A stretch of 64,000 nucleotides of DNA from Heterodera schachtii (lineage: Eukaryota; Nematoda; Chromadorea; Rhabditida; Heteroderidae). Below, in pieces: positions 1 through 11,159 of the stretch; the stretch's first letter is position 1, and each line of letters opens with the position of its first letter. The stretch is taken from contig SIJG01000071.1 in the NCBI GenBank assembly GCA_023374025.1, positions 491,959-555,958 of the forward strand, read 5' to 3'. The position numbers were made by a program, and so were the translations under genes. The notes beneath the pieces are model-generated. The model was not told the DNA's origin, did not search any database, and worked only from the letters and a program-made list of their open reading frames with translations.

Positions 1-255
1 AATAAATATTGGCTTCACCAACGGTGGCAATTGTTTCGACACATTCGGATTTTTAGCTGAATAAATTATTAACATTATTTTTTTAATAAATAAAAATTCA
101 AAAATATATAAAATTCAACAAACCTTCAACATACAATCTGAATAAATATTCATATAAAATGTCCAAATATTTTCGATATTTTTGACATATTTTCCGTTCA
201 TTTTCATTAAATTCCTTCCAAATTTTCTCACAGTGCCAATTCTTTCTCACCAATA
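1..255 (-). pseudogene. Partial copy 1 of the secreted Lys/Glu-rich family
   Basis: On the minus strand, exon 1 (about 124-255) encodes the family block with NWHCEK and QKYRKYLDILYEY. It ends in phase 1 at a GTTTGT donor. Exon 2 starts at 56 after a CAG acceptor and reads into KQLPPLVKPIF; it runs off the window edge. Upstream of about 255 the homology stops abruptly, so the signal-peptide exon and the N-terminal half are missing. The intron is about 67 bp. No known domain is recognised. I call it a truncated paralogue of the gene at 2601-3443. Confidence 0.55.
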
Positions 256-675
256 GGGCTGGGAATTTAAGTCACTAAAAATCTTCAAAAAGTCTCCTAA
301 GAATTTTTGGGAAAAATGCAGAAATATAAGCTAAAAGATCCAAAGAAAATTTATGTTTTTTGTGATTTTATAAATCGCTCGAAATCAAAAATTGTTGGGA
401 AGAAAATGTTATTTTTGGGCTTCTCTCGCCATAACTAAGCCGAAAAAATACGTAAAATATTTAATCAAAATTTTATCCAAAAATAGTTAAAATTATGGAA
501 AATGAAAAACAAACCAAAATATAATTAAAATTGTAAAATGACATAAACATTCCAAAAGGGAAATGGAAAAAATACGAAAAACCAGAAGAAGCAGTTTTTT
601 GCGGAAAAAGAAGTTTTTTATGAAATGGCAAAGAAATAAAAGTGCCAAATTTATCAACATTTTATTTTTCCTTTT
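256..675. other. AT-rich intergenic stretch
   Basis: No gene supported. The sequence is A/T-rich with poly-A and poly-T runs between two broken family copies. Confidence 0.5.
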
Positions 676-1249
676 TCAAATTTTTTCCATTTTTTCAAAT
701 TCATTTTGAAGATTGGCAAGTTCAATTTCAAGTTCACTATTGGTTGATGAGTTTTCACAAATTTTCAGCTCTTTAATTACGTGATTTAATTCATCTACTA
801 GGGCCATCTCCCGAATATCATGATTTTCGTTTTTTTGCCCAAACTCAAACAAATTGAAATGGTCATTCAACTTTATGACAACTTTAATTAAACTGTATTG
901 AAGAAATCCTTGAAAAAGAAATATTGGCTTCATTAATGGTGGCAATTGTTTCGACACTTTCGGATTTTTAGCTTAACAAATTATTATAATTATTATTTAA
1001 TGAATGAAAATTTTAAAAGAAAGCTAAATTCAAACAAACCTTCAACATAATCCGGAAAAAATATTCATATAAAATGTCCAAATATTTTCGATATTTTTGG
1101 CATTTTTCTTTAAAGTCGACCCCAATTTTTTCACAGTGCCAATTCTCTCTCATAAAAAATATAAGGTAAAGACGGACTTTATATTTTTGCGTATCAAAAT
1201 TTGAATATTCTTTATCCGAATTTGTCGCTAATCCTTTGACAAATTCCAA
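676..1249 (-). pseudogene. Copy 2 of the secreted Lys/Glu-rich family, frameshifted
   Basis: Exon 1 (1040-1249) carries the conserved stretch NWHCEK...CQKYRKYLDILYEYFF. Exon 2 (676-971) carries KQLPPLMKPIF and a Glu/Asn/Lys-rich tail. The intron 972-1039 has a GTTTGT donor and a TTAAG acceptor. Compared with copy 1, exon 1 lacks one nucleotide shortly before the donor, so the two exons no longer join in frame. No signal-peptide exon is present upstream. Called a pseudogene on the frame break. A sequencing indel is the alternative. Confidence 0.55.
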
Positions 1250-2600
1250 AACAGAACTTCTTCAGTCTAAATTTTGATTAAAATTTGGAAAATATAAAAA
1301 TTGATTAAAATTCTTCGCTTAATTTACATTAAACATAATCTAATAAATGGAAAATGTAAAAATTGATTAAAATTTTGCATTAATTCCAACTGAATTTTAT
1401 GCCAATATTGAAAGATGAACGAAAATGTTTTTTTAAACAAAAGAAACATTGCCAAAATTGATTAAAATTTTATATTAATTTAAACTATTTATTCTCCAAA
1501 ATCCTTATAAAAATCTTTGCTAATTAAATTTTTTTTAATAATTATAAAATATAGTATATTTTTAACCTTCTACAATTTTTAATTATTGATATTTGTTGCC
1601 GAGTGCTGGTTTTTAGCGCAATAAGAAAATTCAGTTTTTCTATTTGATCATATTTTTGCAACTTTTTTAAACAAGTTCAAATCATTTACCGTACTATTTT
1701 TGTTAATTTTAGGTTTTCAATACCTAAGAAAATCTATATTTTTGTTTTTGGCTCATCTAAATTATTATTTTTTATCAGTCATTTTGGAGTTTTTGTGGAA
1801 CCATAGCTTTTGTAAATTTCATTTTTTCGGATTTGTAATTTACATGCCGAGAAGAATCTATTGATATATCTTTATTGAATATTCATGTATTTTTACCTGT
1901 TGGACGGTTCAGTCCCAAGGATATTTGGCTTAAAGTTAAATTAAAAGTTGATTATTCAGTCCCGGAATCTTTTTCAAAGAAAACAATTGTGGTGGAGAAT
2001 AGTTCTGTTAAAGTGTCCAAAAAGTTCATTTAAAAATTCATAGAATTCAAGAAGAAAACACCTCTGAATAATCAATTAATGATAATTTGCTTTATTACTT
2101 GAATTGTCATGAATTCCTGAACTCATAACAAAAATCTAAAATAAGTCTTGAAAAAGCCCAAGGTCTTCTCATTCGAATGTTATATCGAAATGAACAATTA
2201 TTTCTTTGACGATCCCGTCCGTTCTTTAGTATTTATTTAGTTAAATAAAGGAGGGCTCAATGTTTTATTCGGCTTGTTTTATAATTAGAAGCATTTTTTT
2301 TCAATTTCAATCACAAATGCGAGTCCAAAAGTTAGTTTAAAGTCTAGAAATTAATTGTGTTTTATTAATTATGACAATACTTTTTTTCTTAAGAAAAAAA
2401 TATATAATTAAAAACAGTTCTGCACAAAAAAGCTCCATGTTAGCCCTTAAAAATTTATCGATTTTACAATTTTGATAATATTCTGTATTAATTTATTAAA
2501 TAAATTTGCTAACTCCGTTTTTAAAGAATTCCTTCATTATTTAATGTAACCATATAAATAGCTTCTTTTGATAATTTATATTTTAATAAAGATAGACATA
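1250..2600. other. AT-rich intergenic region
   Basis: No coding exon, TIR element or RNA gene supported. This is the 1.35-kb divergent spacer between minus-strand copy 2 and the plus-strand intact gene, so it should hold the promoter of the latter. I see no distinctive box. Confidence 0.5.
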
Positions 2601-3443
2601 ATGCTATTTTACTCCTTTATTCCTTTTTTTATTATCATTTCTCATCAATTTTTATTTACAAATGCAATTCCATTTGTGAGTTATTAACAGGATAATTAAT
2701 TTTTGCCTAATCGTTTTTTTAATCAGAGTGAAGACAAAATGCTAATTGCGTTTGTGAGAAATGGTCAGCAAATGCAAATCAGTGAATATTCAAAGCAAAA
2801 ATATGAGACATACATTGGCATTGTTTATTATATGAGAATGAATTGGAAATGTGACAATATTCCGGATGAATTTGATGAATATGCACGGACAGAATGCCAA
2901 AAATATCGCAAATATTTGGACATTTTATATGAATATTTGTACAGAGAATACGTCGGAATTCCAACAGTGAAGCCAAAATTTGTATTTAAAAAAGAAATTG
3001 AAATTGAAGGGCCAATAATTTATGCGGTGAATTGTCTGGCCAAAATTTCGCAATTTTATTTTATAAAATTTGTGAGCCAAGAACAATATGAATATAAATT
3101 AAACAAATTGTTTAATTATCGTTTTGAACCATTGAATGAGGAGAGATTAAATTATGCATTTGAATTAAAAAATGAAGCAAAATTGCCAATTAATGAAATG
3201 ATTTTGCAATTGTCAATTGATACAGTGAATGAATGCCAAACAAATGAAAATTTAGATGGAATAATTCGACAAAATTGTGAAGAAAAATTTGAAGAATATT
3301 TAGAGAAAATGTTCAAAAAAGCGGAAGAAAAGGCAAAAAAAGATAATCCACGGAAAGCCAATAAAATAAATAAAGACAAACATTTTATAATTGTGCATTC
3401 AAAATTCGATTATGATAACACATTGGTAATTGTTAAAATTTAA
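2601..3443 (+). CDS. Secreted Lys/Glu-rich protein, intact family member
   Basis: Exon 1 (2601-2675) starts at ATG and encodes a clear signal peptide: a hydrophobic core of Phe/Ile/Leu after MLFYS, with likely cleavage after FTNA. It ends at a strong GTGAGT donor. Intron 2676-2726 has a T-rich AATCAG acceptor. Exon 2 (2727-3443) continues in phase 0, giving 263 residues (792 nt). The mature part has a conserved block with NWKC and ECQKYRKYLDILYEY, a middle segment aligned to KPIF-type paralogues, and a C-terminal Lys/Glu-rich, probably helical tail. Unlike its paralogues it has no intron after the LYEY block. No known domain is recognised. An extracellular role (a nematode secretion or effector-type protein) is inference from the signal peptide and family expansion. 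Confidence 0.7.
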
Positions 3444-3537
3444 TGAAATTGAATAAATTCAAAATTTAGTTTGATGATGCTTTGTTTTCGGAATTTGTCA
3501 AAGGATTAGCGACGACAAATTTTGAGATATTTTTAGG

Positions 3538-4337
3538 ATGGCTACTGAATGTTCAAATTATTTATGTAGAAGGAAAGAAAAAGGAAAGATTTCTGTGTCT
3601 GATGGATACATGATCTTTTTAGGGTTATTCGAAACTGAGAAAATGAAAGAGCATTTGCAACACAAATATGAAGCTCATCTTAGTATTATATATTTGATGA
3701 GAAAGAATTGGAAATGTGGAAAAAATGGAAAAGAAGTAAAAGAAAATGAACGGAAAGAATGCCAAAAGTATATAAAATATTTGGACATTTTATATGAATA
3801 TTTTTTCCGATTATATGCGGAAGATTTGTTTAACTTTTACATGATTTTAATTGTCCATATTAAGTAATAATGATAATAATTTATTAAGGTAAAAATCCAA
3901 AAGGGTCGAAACAATTGCCACCATTGGTGAAGCCAATATTTTCAGAAGGAAGTTTTTCCCTGAACATTTTAATTGAAGTTGTTAAAAATTTGAATAAAAT
4001 TTCGAATTGTTTTTTGGAAAGAAGAGAAAATGTATCATGGCATGATCCTTTTTGGGTGATACATTTGGGAAATGAAGATGATTTTCATTACGAAATGAGA
4101 AAGGAGAAAAGTGGGAAAAACTCATCAATCAAAAATGAAATTGAAATTGTCAACCTCCGAAAAGAATTTGATCAAAAAATGGAAAAAATATGTGAAAACG
4201 CAAAAGAAAATGCCAAAAAAGAAAAAGCGAAAACAGAAAAAGCAATTGAAAATGCGACAAATAATAAAGACAAAACAGCACTGGCAAAAAATTATAATGA
4301 CAAATTTGGCACTCTTATATCGTCGCCATTTTCATAA
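3538..4337 (+). CDS. Paralogue of the secreted family with a G-to-A mutated splice donor
   Basis: The first coding block (3538-3823) has NWKCGK and ECQKYIKYLDILYEYFF. The second (3889-4337) has KQLPPLVKPIF followed by a long Lys/Glu/Asn-rich tail. Joining them gives exactly 735 nt in frame (244 residues). At the position where copies 1 and 2 have donor GTTTGT, this copy has ATTTGT, so the intron would be AT..AG; the acceptor TTAAG is intact. No signal-peptide exon is visible in the roughly 95 bp after the upstream gene. It is either a non-canonical intron or a recently disabled gene whose frame has not yet decayed. Confidence 0.45.
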
Positions 4338-5011
4338 AATCTTTTTTTTTTTTGCAAAAAAATTCTTCAACTTGTCTCTATCTACTCACTTCTCATCTTC
4401 CAGTTTTTCGTTTGTCCCTTATCGTTTTTCTTTAAATTTCTTTTTCATTTGTCTTTGTTCTTTGTATAAATATTAATTAATTTTTGTTTGTTTGATCAGC
4501 GAATAATTGTAGGCAAAAAGACACTTCGTTTTGCCAATCCGTTTTAAGCCCTATTCGTTTTTATATGTTGTATGTATAGGCATATCTGTCTTCTCACTGT
4601 CTGCACTCCTACATAAACAAAAATAGAAAAAAACGAGTCGTAGTAAAAATGAATTGGCCTAAAATGAAGAAGGGATGTCCGAGTTGGACCCATTCAAGGA
4701 CACTGCTTCATTTTGACTTTCTGTTCCAATTTTTCTCAAATTAATCAGTTCATAATCCAAAAATTTGGCCCAGTATCTTTCAGAATTCGGAATCCTATTT
4801 TCAAATATTTTTGCTTCCCATTAAAATCACAGAGTGTTGTGGACTCTTTATACAAATACACAATGCCGTTAATAATATGCCTATTTGCAATAATTCTCGA
4901 TTATATTTTTGCAAAAAATAGCTGATTCCTTTATTTCGTATTAAATTATAAAAGCATTATACAAACGTAATTTTAATAAGTTGGTTTTCTATGGAATAAA
5001 ATTCAATGGGG
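4338..5011. other. Intergenic, no gene seen
   Basis: Short T-rich and AT-rich stretches only. Small open frames at 4713-4925 show no family similarity and are not supported. Confidence 0.45.
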
Positions 5012-5260
5012 GTGGGGGACGGAACGGGCCAGTTCCGTCTGGCCAGTTCCGTCTGAGCCAAGTTTAGACGATCATAACTTTTTTTCTTTGTTGACCAAAT
5101 CCAACAAAGTTGGTATCATTCGAAAGCTCTTAACAAGCTCTATCTGCTACCCAAAAATCACAAAGAAATACCGACATGTAAAAAAGACATAAATTAAAAT
5201 ATACAAAAATTCTGACTTTTTGGTAATATTCATGTTGCAACTTTTTTATAAGTTGTTCAA

Positions 5261-6762
5261 CAGGGATGTGCCGAGCAGGGATGTGCCGAGCCAGACAAAA
5301 TCCGATTCCGATTAAATCGCCGATTCCGATTATGGCCAAAAATCCGATACGGTTTTAAAACCGATTACGATTATGGCCCAAAATCCGATTAATTGCGATT
5401 CCGATTACGATTCCGATTTTTTTTTAATAATTTTTTTCCAAAAATTTTATTCATAATCAAAAATTTTTGCAAATAACAAAAAACTTGATTATATCGGGGA
5501 GAATTAATCCGGCACTGCTTTGTGAGAAAAATTTAATTTCAGTCATTATTAGGGTTGTAAATTATATGGACTATAAAAAGGCAAATATGGACATAAAATA
5601 TGGACTAAAAAAGCCCGAAATATGGACTAAAAAGCTCAAAAATGGCCAAATATGGACCAAAATATGGATTAAAAACTGCCAAAATATGTGTTTTAAATCC
5701 TCAAAATTCCAAAAAGGTGTATGTATTCAATATTTGCTCTAATACACTTAAAAAATACAATAAACAACCAAAAAATGGATTTAAAACATAAAAATGCAAA
5801 TTTCAGAAAATACTTTTTTTCAAAATTCATTGGTATTCTCGCTAAAAAAATTTCCTACAAAAGGTCAATTCTTAGGGGTGTAATAATCGGATTTCAAGGC
5901 AAAATCCGATTACGATTATCCGATTCCGATTATGGCCCAAAATCCGATTAATTGCGATTCCGATTACGATTACGATTCCGATTCGGCACATCCCTGGTGC
6001 CGAGCCAGACAAAATCCGATTCCGATTAAATCGCCGATTCCGATTATGGCCAAAAATCCGATACGGTTTTAAAACCGATTACGATTATGGCCCAAAATCC
6101 GATTAATTGCGATTCCGATTACGATTCCGATTTTTTTTTAATAATTTTTTTCCAAAAATTTTATTCATAATCAAAAATTTTTGCAAATAACAAAAAACTT
6201 GATTATATCGGGGAGAATTAATCCGGCACTGCTTTGTGAGAAAAATTTAATTTCAGTCATTATTAGGGTTGTAAATTATATGGACTATAAAAAGGCAAAT
6301 ATGGACATAAAATATGGACTAAAAAAGCCCGAAATATGGACTAAAAAGCTCAAAAATGGCCAAATATGGACCAAAATATGGATTAAAAACTGCCAAAATA
6401 TGTGTTTTAAATCCTCAAAATTCCAAAAAGGTGTATGTATTCAATATTTGCTCTAATACACTTAAAAAATACAATAAACAACCAAAAAATGGATTTAAAA
6501 CATAAAAATGCAAATTTCAGAAAATACTTTTTTTCAAAATTCATTGGTATTCTCGCTAAAAAAATTTCCTACAAAAGGTCAATTCTTAGGGGTGTAATAA
6601 TCGGATTTCAAGGCAAAATCCGATTACGATTATCCGATTCCGATTATGGCCCAAAATCCGATTAATTGCGATTCCGATTACGATTACGATTCCGATTATG
6701 GCCCAAAATCCGATTAATTGCGATTCCGATTACGATTACGATTCCGATTCGGCACATCCCTG
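5261..6762. mobile_element. hAT-like non-autonomous element (outer copy of a self-nested pair)
   Basis: Terminal inverted repeats are CAGGGATGTGCCGA and its complement. The TSD TTGTTCAA is present at 5253-5260 and 6763-6770, and the empty site is visible as a single TTGTTGAA in the MITE copy at about 20345. Subterminal sequence is an iteration of CCGATTACGATT-type motifs. The internal open frame at 6181-6456 is identical to that in the inner copy and shows no transposase signature. CAGGG termini plus an 8-bp TSD fit the hAT superfamily. Confidence 0.85.
5276..5996. mobile_element. Inner hAT-like element inserted inside the left TIR of its twin
   Basis: The element is 721 bp with the same CAGGGATGTGCCGA ends. 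Its TSD GTGCCGAG (5268-5275 and 5997-6004) is itself bases 8-15 of the outer element. The interior is near-identical to the outer copy, with a 714-bp offset between identical frames, so this is a recent event. Confidence 0.85.
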
Positions 6763-6998
6763 TTGTTCAATCGCTTAGAAATAGCTTATCAAAGCTTCTA
6801 AACATGCATAGCTTTCGAACGATGCCAAATTTATAAAATTTGGCCTACTGAAAAAAATGTATAGTGCTTTAAGCTTGACACAGACGGAACTGGCCAGACG
6901 GAACTGACCCCTACCGGTGGGGGAGGCCTAACATTAAACTTATACTTAAAAGATTTTTAAAAATCATTCCGTAATCCCTCTTCACACTCCCTTTTCAG

Positions 6999-7387
6999 TA
7001 CCGCTCCAATATGATCAAATTAGTCAGCTCGCGCATCTACGAGTGGAGCTTGTTCTCATTGGAACTAACGCGCAGGATAAAATTGTCGTGGAGCATTTTG
7101 GCGACAAATCCCGGCCCGAGGGCGCCAACTTGCGCGAGTTACAAAAAAATTCACGTGGTAGAGCGGAGGGGGGTTTGATAGAATTACTTTGGTCTGGCAA
7201 ATAAGGAATTCTTTTCATTCCTCTTTCAGCGGAGCTTGCCGAAATTGCCAAAATGGTGGCTGAAATATTAAAGCGGACCATACAGGAGACAATCAGAACA
7301 ACGGTCGAGCAAATTCTAAAGGAATCCCGAAGTTCATCCCAGAACCCGGGAATTTCTGACAATCCCCAGCCCCCTCGAGTCCCCTGA
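6999..7387 (+). pseudogene. Two C-terminal exons of an unidentified gene
   Basis: After acceptor CCTTTTCAG, exon 6999-7154 encodes ISQLAHLRVELVLIGTNAQ and then a charged stretch ending LRELQKNS. Donor GTGGTA and acceptor CCTCTTTCAG bound the intron 7155-7229. Exon 7230-7387 continues in frame with a helical segment (AEIAKMVAEILKRTIQETI) and a Pro-rich end before TGA. No upstream exon precedes it; the transposon at 5020-6916 lies immediately upstream. A stretch near 16020-16130 (VRAVLIGTQS...) looks like a weak relative. Function not recognised. It is either a gene truncated by the transposon or a fragment. Confidence 0.45.
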
Positions 7388-7485
7388 GATTTCAAAATTG
7401 GAATATAAAATTACCCATTTTTCAGTGAAATCCGAAGAAAGATACATATTCAAAAATTCCATATTTTTCTAACGCGGCGCCTATT

Positions 7486-7545
7486 ACGGTAAGGGGTGAA
7501 CTCGCCTAGCCAATTCCGTCTCAGCAAGGTTCAAAAATCTATCTT
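7486..7545. mobile_element. Remnant end of the CCGTCT-type MITE
   Basis: ACGGTAAGGGGT followed by CCAATTCCGTCTCAGC resembles the right-end TIR of the element at 5020-6916. The other end is not found. Confidence 0.5.
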
Positions 7546-7689
7546 TAACCTTACGCAAATTTTCTAAAAAATTTTGCTAAATTTTTCAAAAAATCCACTA
7601 TCACTTGAAGAAAATCTGCTAAAAATGACTCAAAATCGCAAAATTGGTCATTTTTTGGACAGAATTCGTTAACAACTCGCATTAAAAAA

Positions 7690-8270
7690 TGCAACAATTT
7701 CCCGGCGGCGCCTATCGGCACCGCCGGACCTCCTATTCCCCAAAAGTTTTTTGGAAAAACCGTCGCAAAAAAAAAATCATATAAAAAGCAAAAAAAAAAA
7801 AAAAAAGGTCGTCGCGTCGCCCGTCCGGGGGGGATGTACCATCCCCAAGCCGAAATCCTGGGTGAGGCGGCTAAAGCCCCCCCCCCTCGAAATCCAAAAA
7901 GTAAAAATTTTCAGCAAATTTTTTGAAATTTTATGCAATTTTCGTAACAAATGGCATTAAAATTTTCAAAATTTTTCCCTGGGGCTCCTAACGGCACAAT
8001 CGGACCCCCATTTTATCATATTTTTGAAAAATGGAAACCAAAATGGCAAAAATAGTAATTTTTTGGTGAAAAAGGGCTAAAAAATTTTAGATTTCTCGGT
8101 TCTCGATTCCCGAGTCGAGAAATTTCTCGGGTTTTTTGGGGTCTCGGTTCTTGTATCGTTTCCCGGGGTCATTTCTCGGTTCTCCATCGTTTCTAGGGGT
8201 CATTTCCCGGTCTCTGTCTCGGTTCTCGATTCTCGGTAAAAATCATTTCTCGCACATCCCTAGTAAAAAT
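7690..8270. repeat. Hairpin module (about 7702) and TCTCGG-rich transposon remnant
   Basis: Near 7702-7727 lies the GC-rich near-palindrome GGCGGCGCCTATCGGCACCG, shared by many elements here; a decayed copy is near 7985. From about 8090 the sequence iterates TCTCGGTTCTCG and ends near CACATCCCTAG, resembling a hAT terminus. No gene. Confidence 0.55.
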
Positions 8271-9063
8271 CAAATAAACATTGGTAAAGCTTAAATAATT
8301 ATTTCCTTTCTTTAATCATAAAATTTAAAAACTTTGGCACGTCGTAACTCGGCACTCATGCTTATTTGGCAGAAATAAAATCATTTTTCTTAGGAACCCA
8401 TGAGTGCTCTGTGCATTTACCCTCTATATCTTCAAATAATATAATAATTTGTGGAGATTCGGAAATCGGAATTACGTACAAATGGTGTCCAGTCTTTATA
8501 TAATATACTGTTCATTTTGAAACTATAAATATAAATTTTGTTCGCGACTAAGCAAATATCAAAAAATTAAAAATTGTTTCTTTTTATCTGAAATTTAGAA
8601 GAAACGTACAAACGAAGCCAAATCTTTCTTTTTTGATTAAGTTCTTAGGTTAGATTTAATTTTAATTAAATTTAAGATTTAAGAAATTTAGTAAAATGTT
8701 AAAAACTTTGTCAGATTTCGTTTTAATGAATTTTTTCGTTTTTTTTTCAATAATTTTAAGCAAATTAATTAAAGTAATTATTAAAAACAAAAATGGAAAA
8801 TATGCATGCCTTATAAACGCAGAAAAATTTGATTTGAAAGAGTGAGCATCAGTAGAATTATCCAAATTACCTTATTTATTTAATATTTAAATAATAATGT
8901 ATTCACTTAAATGGTGATGGTCATCAGTGGATTAACCAAATCTGTTTTTTACATAATAGAATTTTTTATTATTTATTAAAAATGATGAATTATTTAAAAT
9001 GGTGATTGATCGCCAGTAGGATTATTCAAATCTATCTTTTATCGTTAGATGCTTATTTTGAAC
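8271..9063. other. AT-rich region with three imperfect direct repeats
   Basis: About 8836-9048 holds three diverged copies of a GGTGAT..CATCAGTGGATTA..CAAATCT unit spaced about 85 bp. Nothing coding is supported. Confidence 0.35.
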
Positions 9064-9660
9064 CAAAATTATTGTATGAGTAGCTATTGAATTATGAATT
9101 ATTTAAAATTGAACAAAATTGCCAAATAATGTAATGATTTTGTAATTGACAATTGAAAAATTCTTAGGAGTGCTTTTTGAAATAGGTTTTAGGTCGATTC
9201 TTAGGGATATATTTCTATGTTTTTATTGCATTTTTGTTAGTAAATTTTTTTTGAGAATCACTGAAAATATTTTAGAAAATTCCTCAAAATGACGAAATAG
9301 CACAAAAAAACACCAAAATGCCAAAGTCGGCATGAAATTTTGGACCTAGAACCTCAAACCAAGTTAGAAAGGCGTTTTCATTAAACGAATTGTTGGATGC
9401 TTAAGAACCAAGATTATTGAATGAGTAGCTATTGAATTATGAATTATTTAAAATTGAACCAAAATTGCCAATTAATGTAATGATTTTGCAATTGGCAATT
9501 GACACAGCTAATGAATGGCAAACAAATGAATGTTTAGAAGGAATAATTCGACATAATTTAACAAAAAATTTGGAGAAAATTTGGAGGAAATGTTCAAAAA
9601 AGTGGAAGAAAAGGCAAAAAAAAAAAGACATTCTTCTGACTTTCATTTTCAATTTATTTT
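9064..9660 (+). pseudogene. Two fragments of the secreted-family C-terminal exon
   Basis: 9425-9640 encodes a block like LPINVMILQLAIDTANEWQT and a Lys-rich end. It aligns to LPINEMILQLSIDTVNECQT in the intact gene at 2601-3443. A shorter, more decayed duplicate of its start is at about 9075-9150. There is no 5' half and no start codon context. Confidence 0.5.
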
Positions 9661-10075
9661 CTTTTTTGTCTTTTATTTATTTATCAATAAATTAGCATTA
9701 AAAAGTAAAAGACCCAACATGAACCCCATAAAACTTGAAAAACTAACTCTTGCACATAACTAATTATGTAATTAAAACATAAATATGCAAGGAGAGAGTC
9801 AGAAAATCTGTGAAAGTTCAAAAATTGAATGTTTAGAAAAAAATTAAGAGCTTATAAAATTAATAGGACCAACAACAGTAAGCATCGGTCCTTTAATAGC
9901 CATTCCGCTTCCTTCGCCGACTAAGTAATTTTATAAAATTGAAGGAAGAAAACAGACACTGGAATTGTTGTGCAAGATTACAACAATAATACAAATATGT
10001 GAAAGGGAATGGCAATAAAAAATTTTTTTGTGCAACAGGACCAAGCAATAGCCAACATTTTTTGATCCTTTGAAC

Positions 10076-10949
10076 TAGAGTGCAGCGGGACCGGGAATTT
10101 TGGCAAACCGGGACCGGGACTTTGCCGTGACCTGAGAAGCCGGGACCGGGACCTCGATTTTTCTTCGGGACCGGGAACCGGGACCAACCGGGAAATTTTA
10201 AATATTCAAAAAAAATTCAAAAATTTAAAAAAAAATTCAACTTTTAATTTTTTCAAATGAAAATAATACAATATTAAATTTTTATTTTGTTTTTTATTTA
10301 ATAAAACCCAAAAGTTAAAGCTAAATTAAATTAATGAAAATTTTCAAACAAATTTCTTTAATTATTTCAAACAATTAATATTTTGGACAAATATTGAATA
10401 TTATTATAAATTAATATGCCGTGGGAAATTTGTAAAATTTGAGTGTAATTTGTTAAGAAATTTTCAACAAAAAAAAAGTTGGTTTTTGGGATTATTAAGC
10501 TCAATTGGTAGTATTTTCATTTAAAAAACGATAAAATATGTACCAATTTTAAAAAAACTATGAGGAATCATATTTTCTCTATAGGAAACCCATGAGTATA
10601 CAAAAAGAAAATTCAAAATAATTTAATTTCTGTAGAGGGATTGAACCAGTGGAAAGAAGAAAGGAAAGTCAAGGAGACTAGCCACTAGGCCATTTGCGCA
10701 TTTGGCAATTGTTACTTTTAAAGAATATATTAATTATTTTTTAAAATATTTTCCTTATGACTCTAATTTTCATCATTAATTTTTCACTCAGACCCCCATT
10801 CTTACCAGTGCTTGTTTTTCCCGGTTCCCGGTTGCCCTACCGGGACCGGGACCGGGACCTGAGCTTTTCAAAACCCGGGACCGGGAACCGGGACCGGGAC
10901 CTCGGATGACCGGGAATTCCCGGCCCGGTCCCGGTCCCGCTGCACTCTA
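10076..10949. mobile_element. hAT-like element with GGGACCGG-rich ends
   Basis: Inverted ends are TAGAGTGCAGCGGGACCGGG (left) and its complement (right). They fit the YARNG start known for hAT elements. The flanking 8-mers CTTTGAAC and CTTCTAAC match at 6 of 8 positions. Subterminal DNA is an iteration of CCGGGACCGGGA. The interior is AT-rich without a transposase frame. The duplicated elements at 54569 and 59416 have the same TAGAG ends. Confidence 0.7.
10631..10700 (-). other. tRNA-like pseudogene or SINE head inside the hAT-like element
   Basis: On the minus strand there is an A-box-like TGGCCTAGTGG and, at the right distance, a B-box-like GGTTCAATCCC. Acceptor and T stems do not pair, so it is not a functional tRNA. 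tRNA-derived sequence is the best reading. Confidence 0.4.
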
Positions 10950-11070
10950 CTTCTAACAAAACATTTTTGCCTATTTAAGCGCTATTTCTTACAGAATGCC
11001 CGAACCAAATTAATTTGACTCGAATAATTACGTGCGTAGGAATTATTATTTTTAATTTTATATATTAATG

Positions 11071-11155
11071 TCGGATTGTCCACTTTTGTCGGATTGTCCT
11101 CACTAACTGCCGGATTATCCAACTGTCGGATTGTCCACTGGCGGATTGTCCGGGA
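11071..11155. repeat. Imperfect tandem GTCGGATTGTCC repeat
   Basis: Five to six diverged copies of a 14-18-bp unit built on CGGATTGTCCAC. It resembles the iterated ends of TIR elements elsewhere in the window, but no inverted partner is found. Confidence 0.5.
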
Positions 11156-11159
11156 GCCC

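Larger units (their letters stand above)
5020..6916. mobile_element. MITE with iterated CCGTCT-type termini, interrupted by two hAT-like insertions
   Basis: The ends are CGGAACGGG on the left and CCCTACCG on the right. Inside the ends the motif CAGTTCCGTC is iterated in inverted orientation. An 8-bp target-site duplication (TSD) GTGGGGGA flanks it (5012-5019 and 6917-6924). Without the inserted block 5261-6770 the core is about 387 bp and matches the uninterrupted copy at 20113-20490 along its length. It is non-coding. Confidence 0.8.

Noticed and set aside
5467..6665. Identical 91- and 76-codon open frames as duplicated genes
   Set aside because: They lie in the AT-rich interior of twin non-autonomous hAT-like elements and show no conserved protein features. 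Identity reflects the recent DNA copy.
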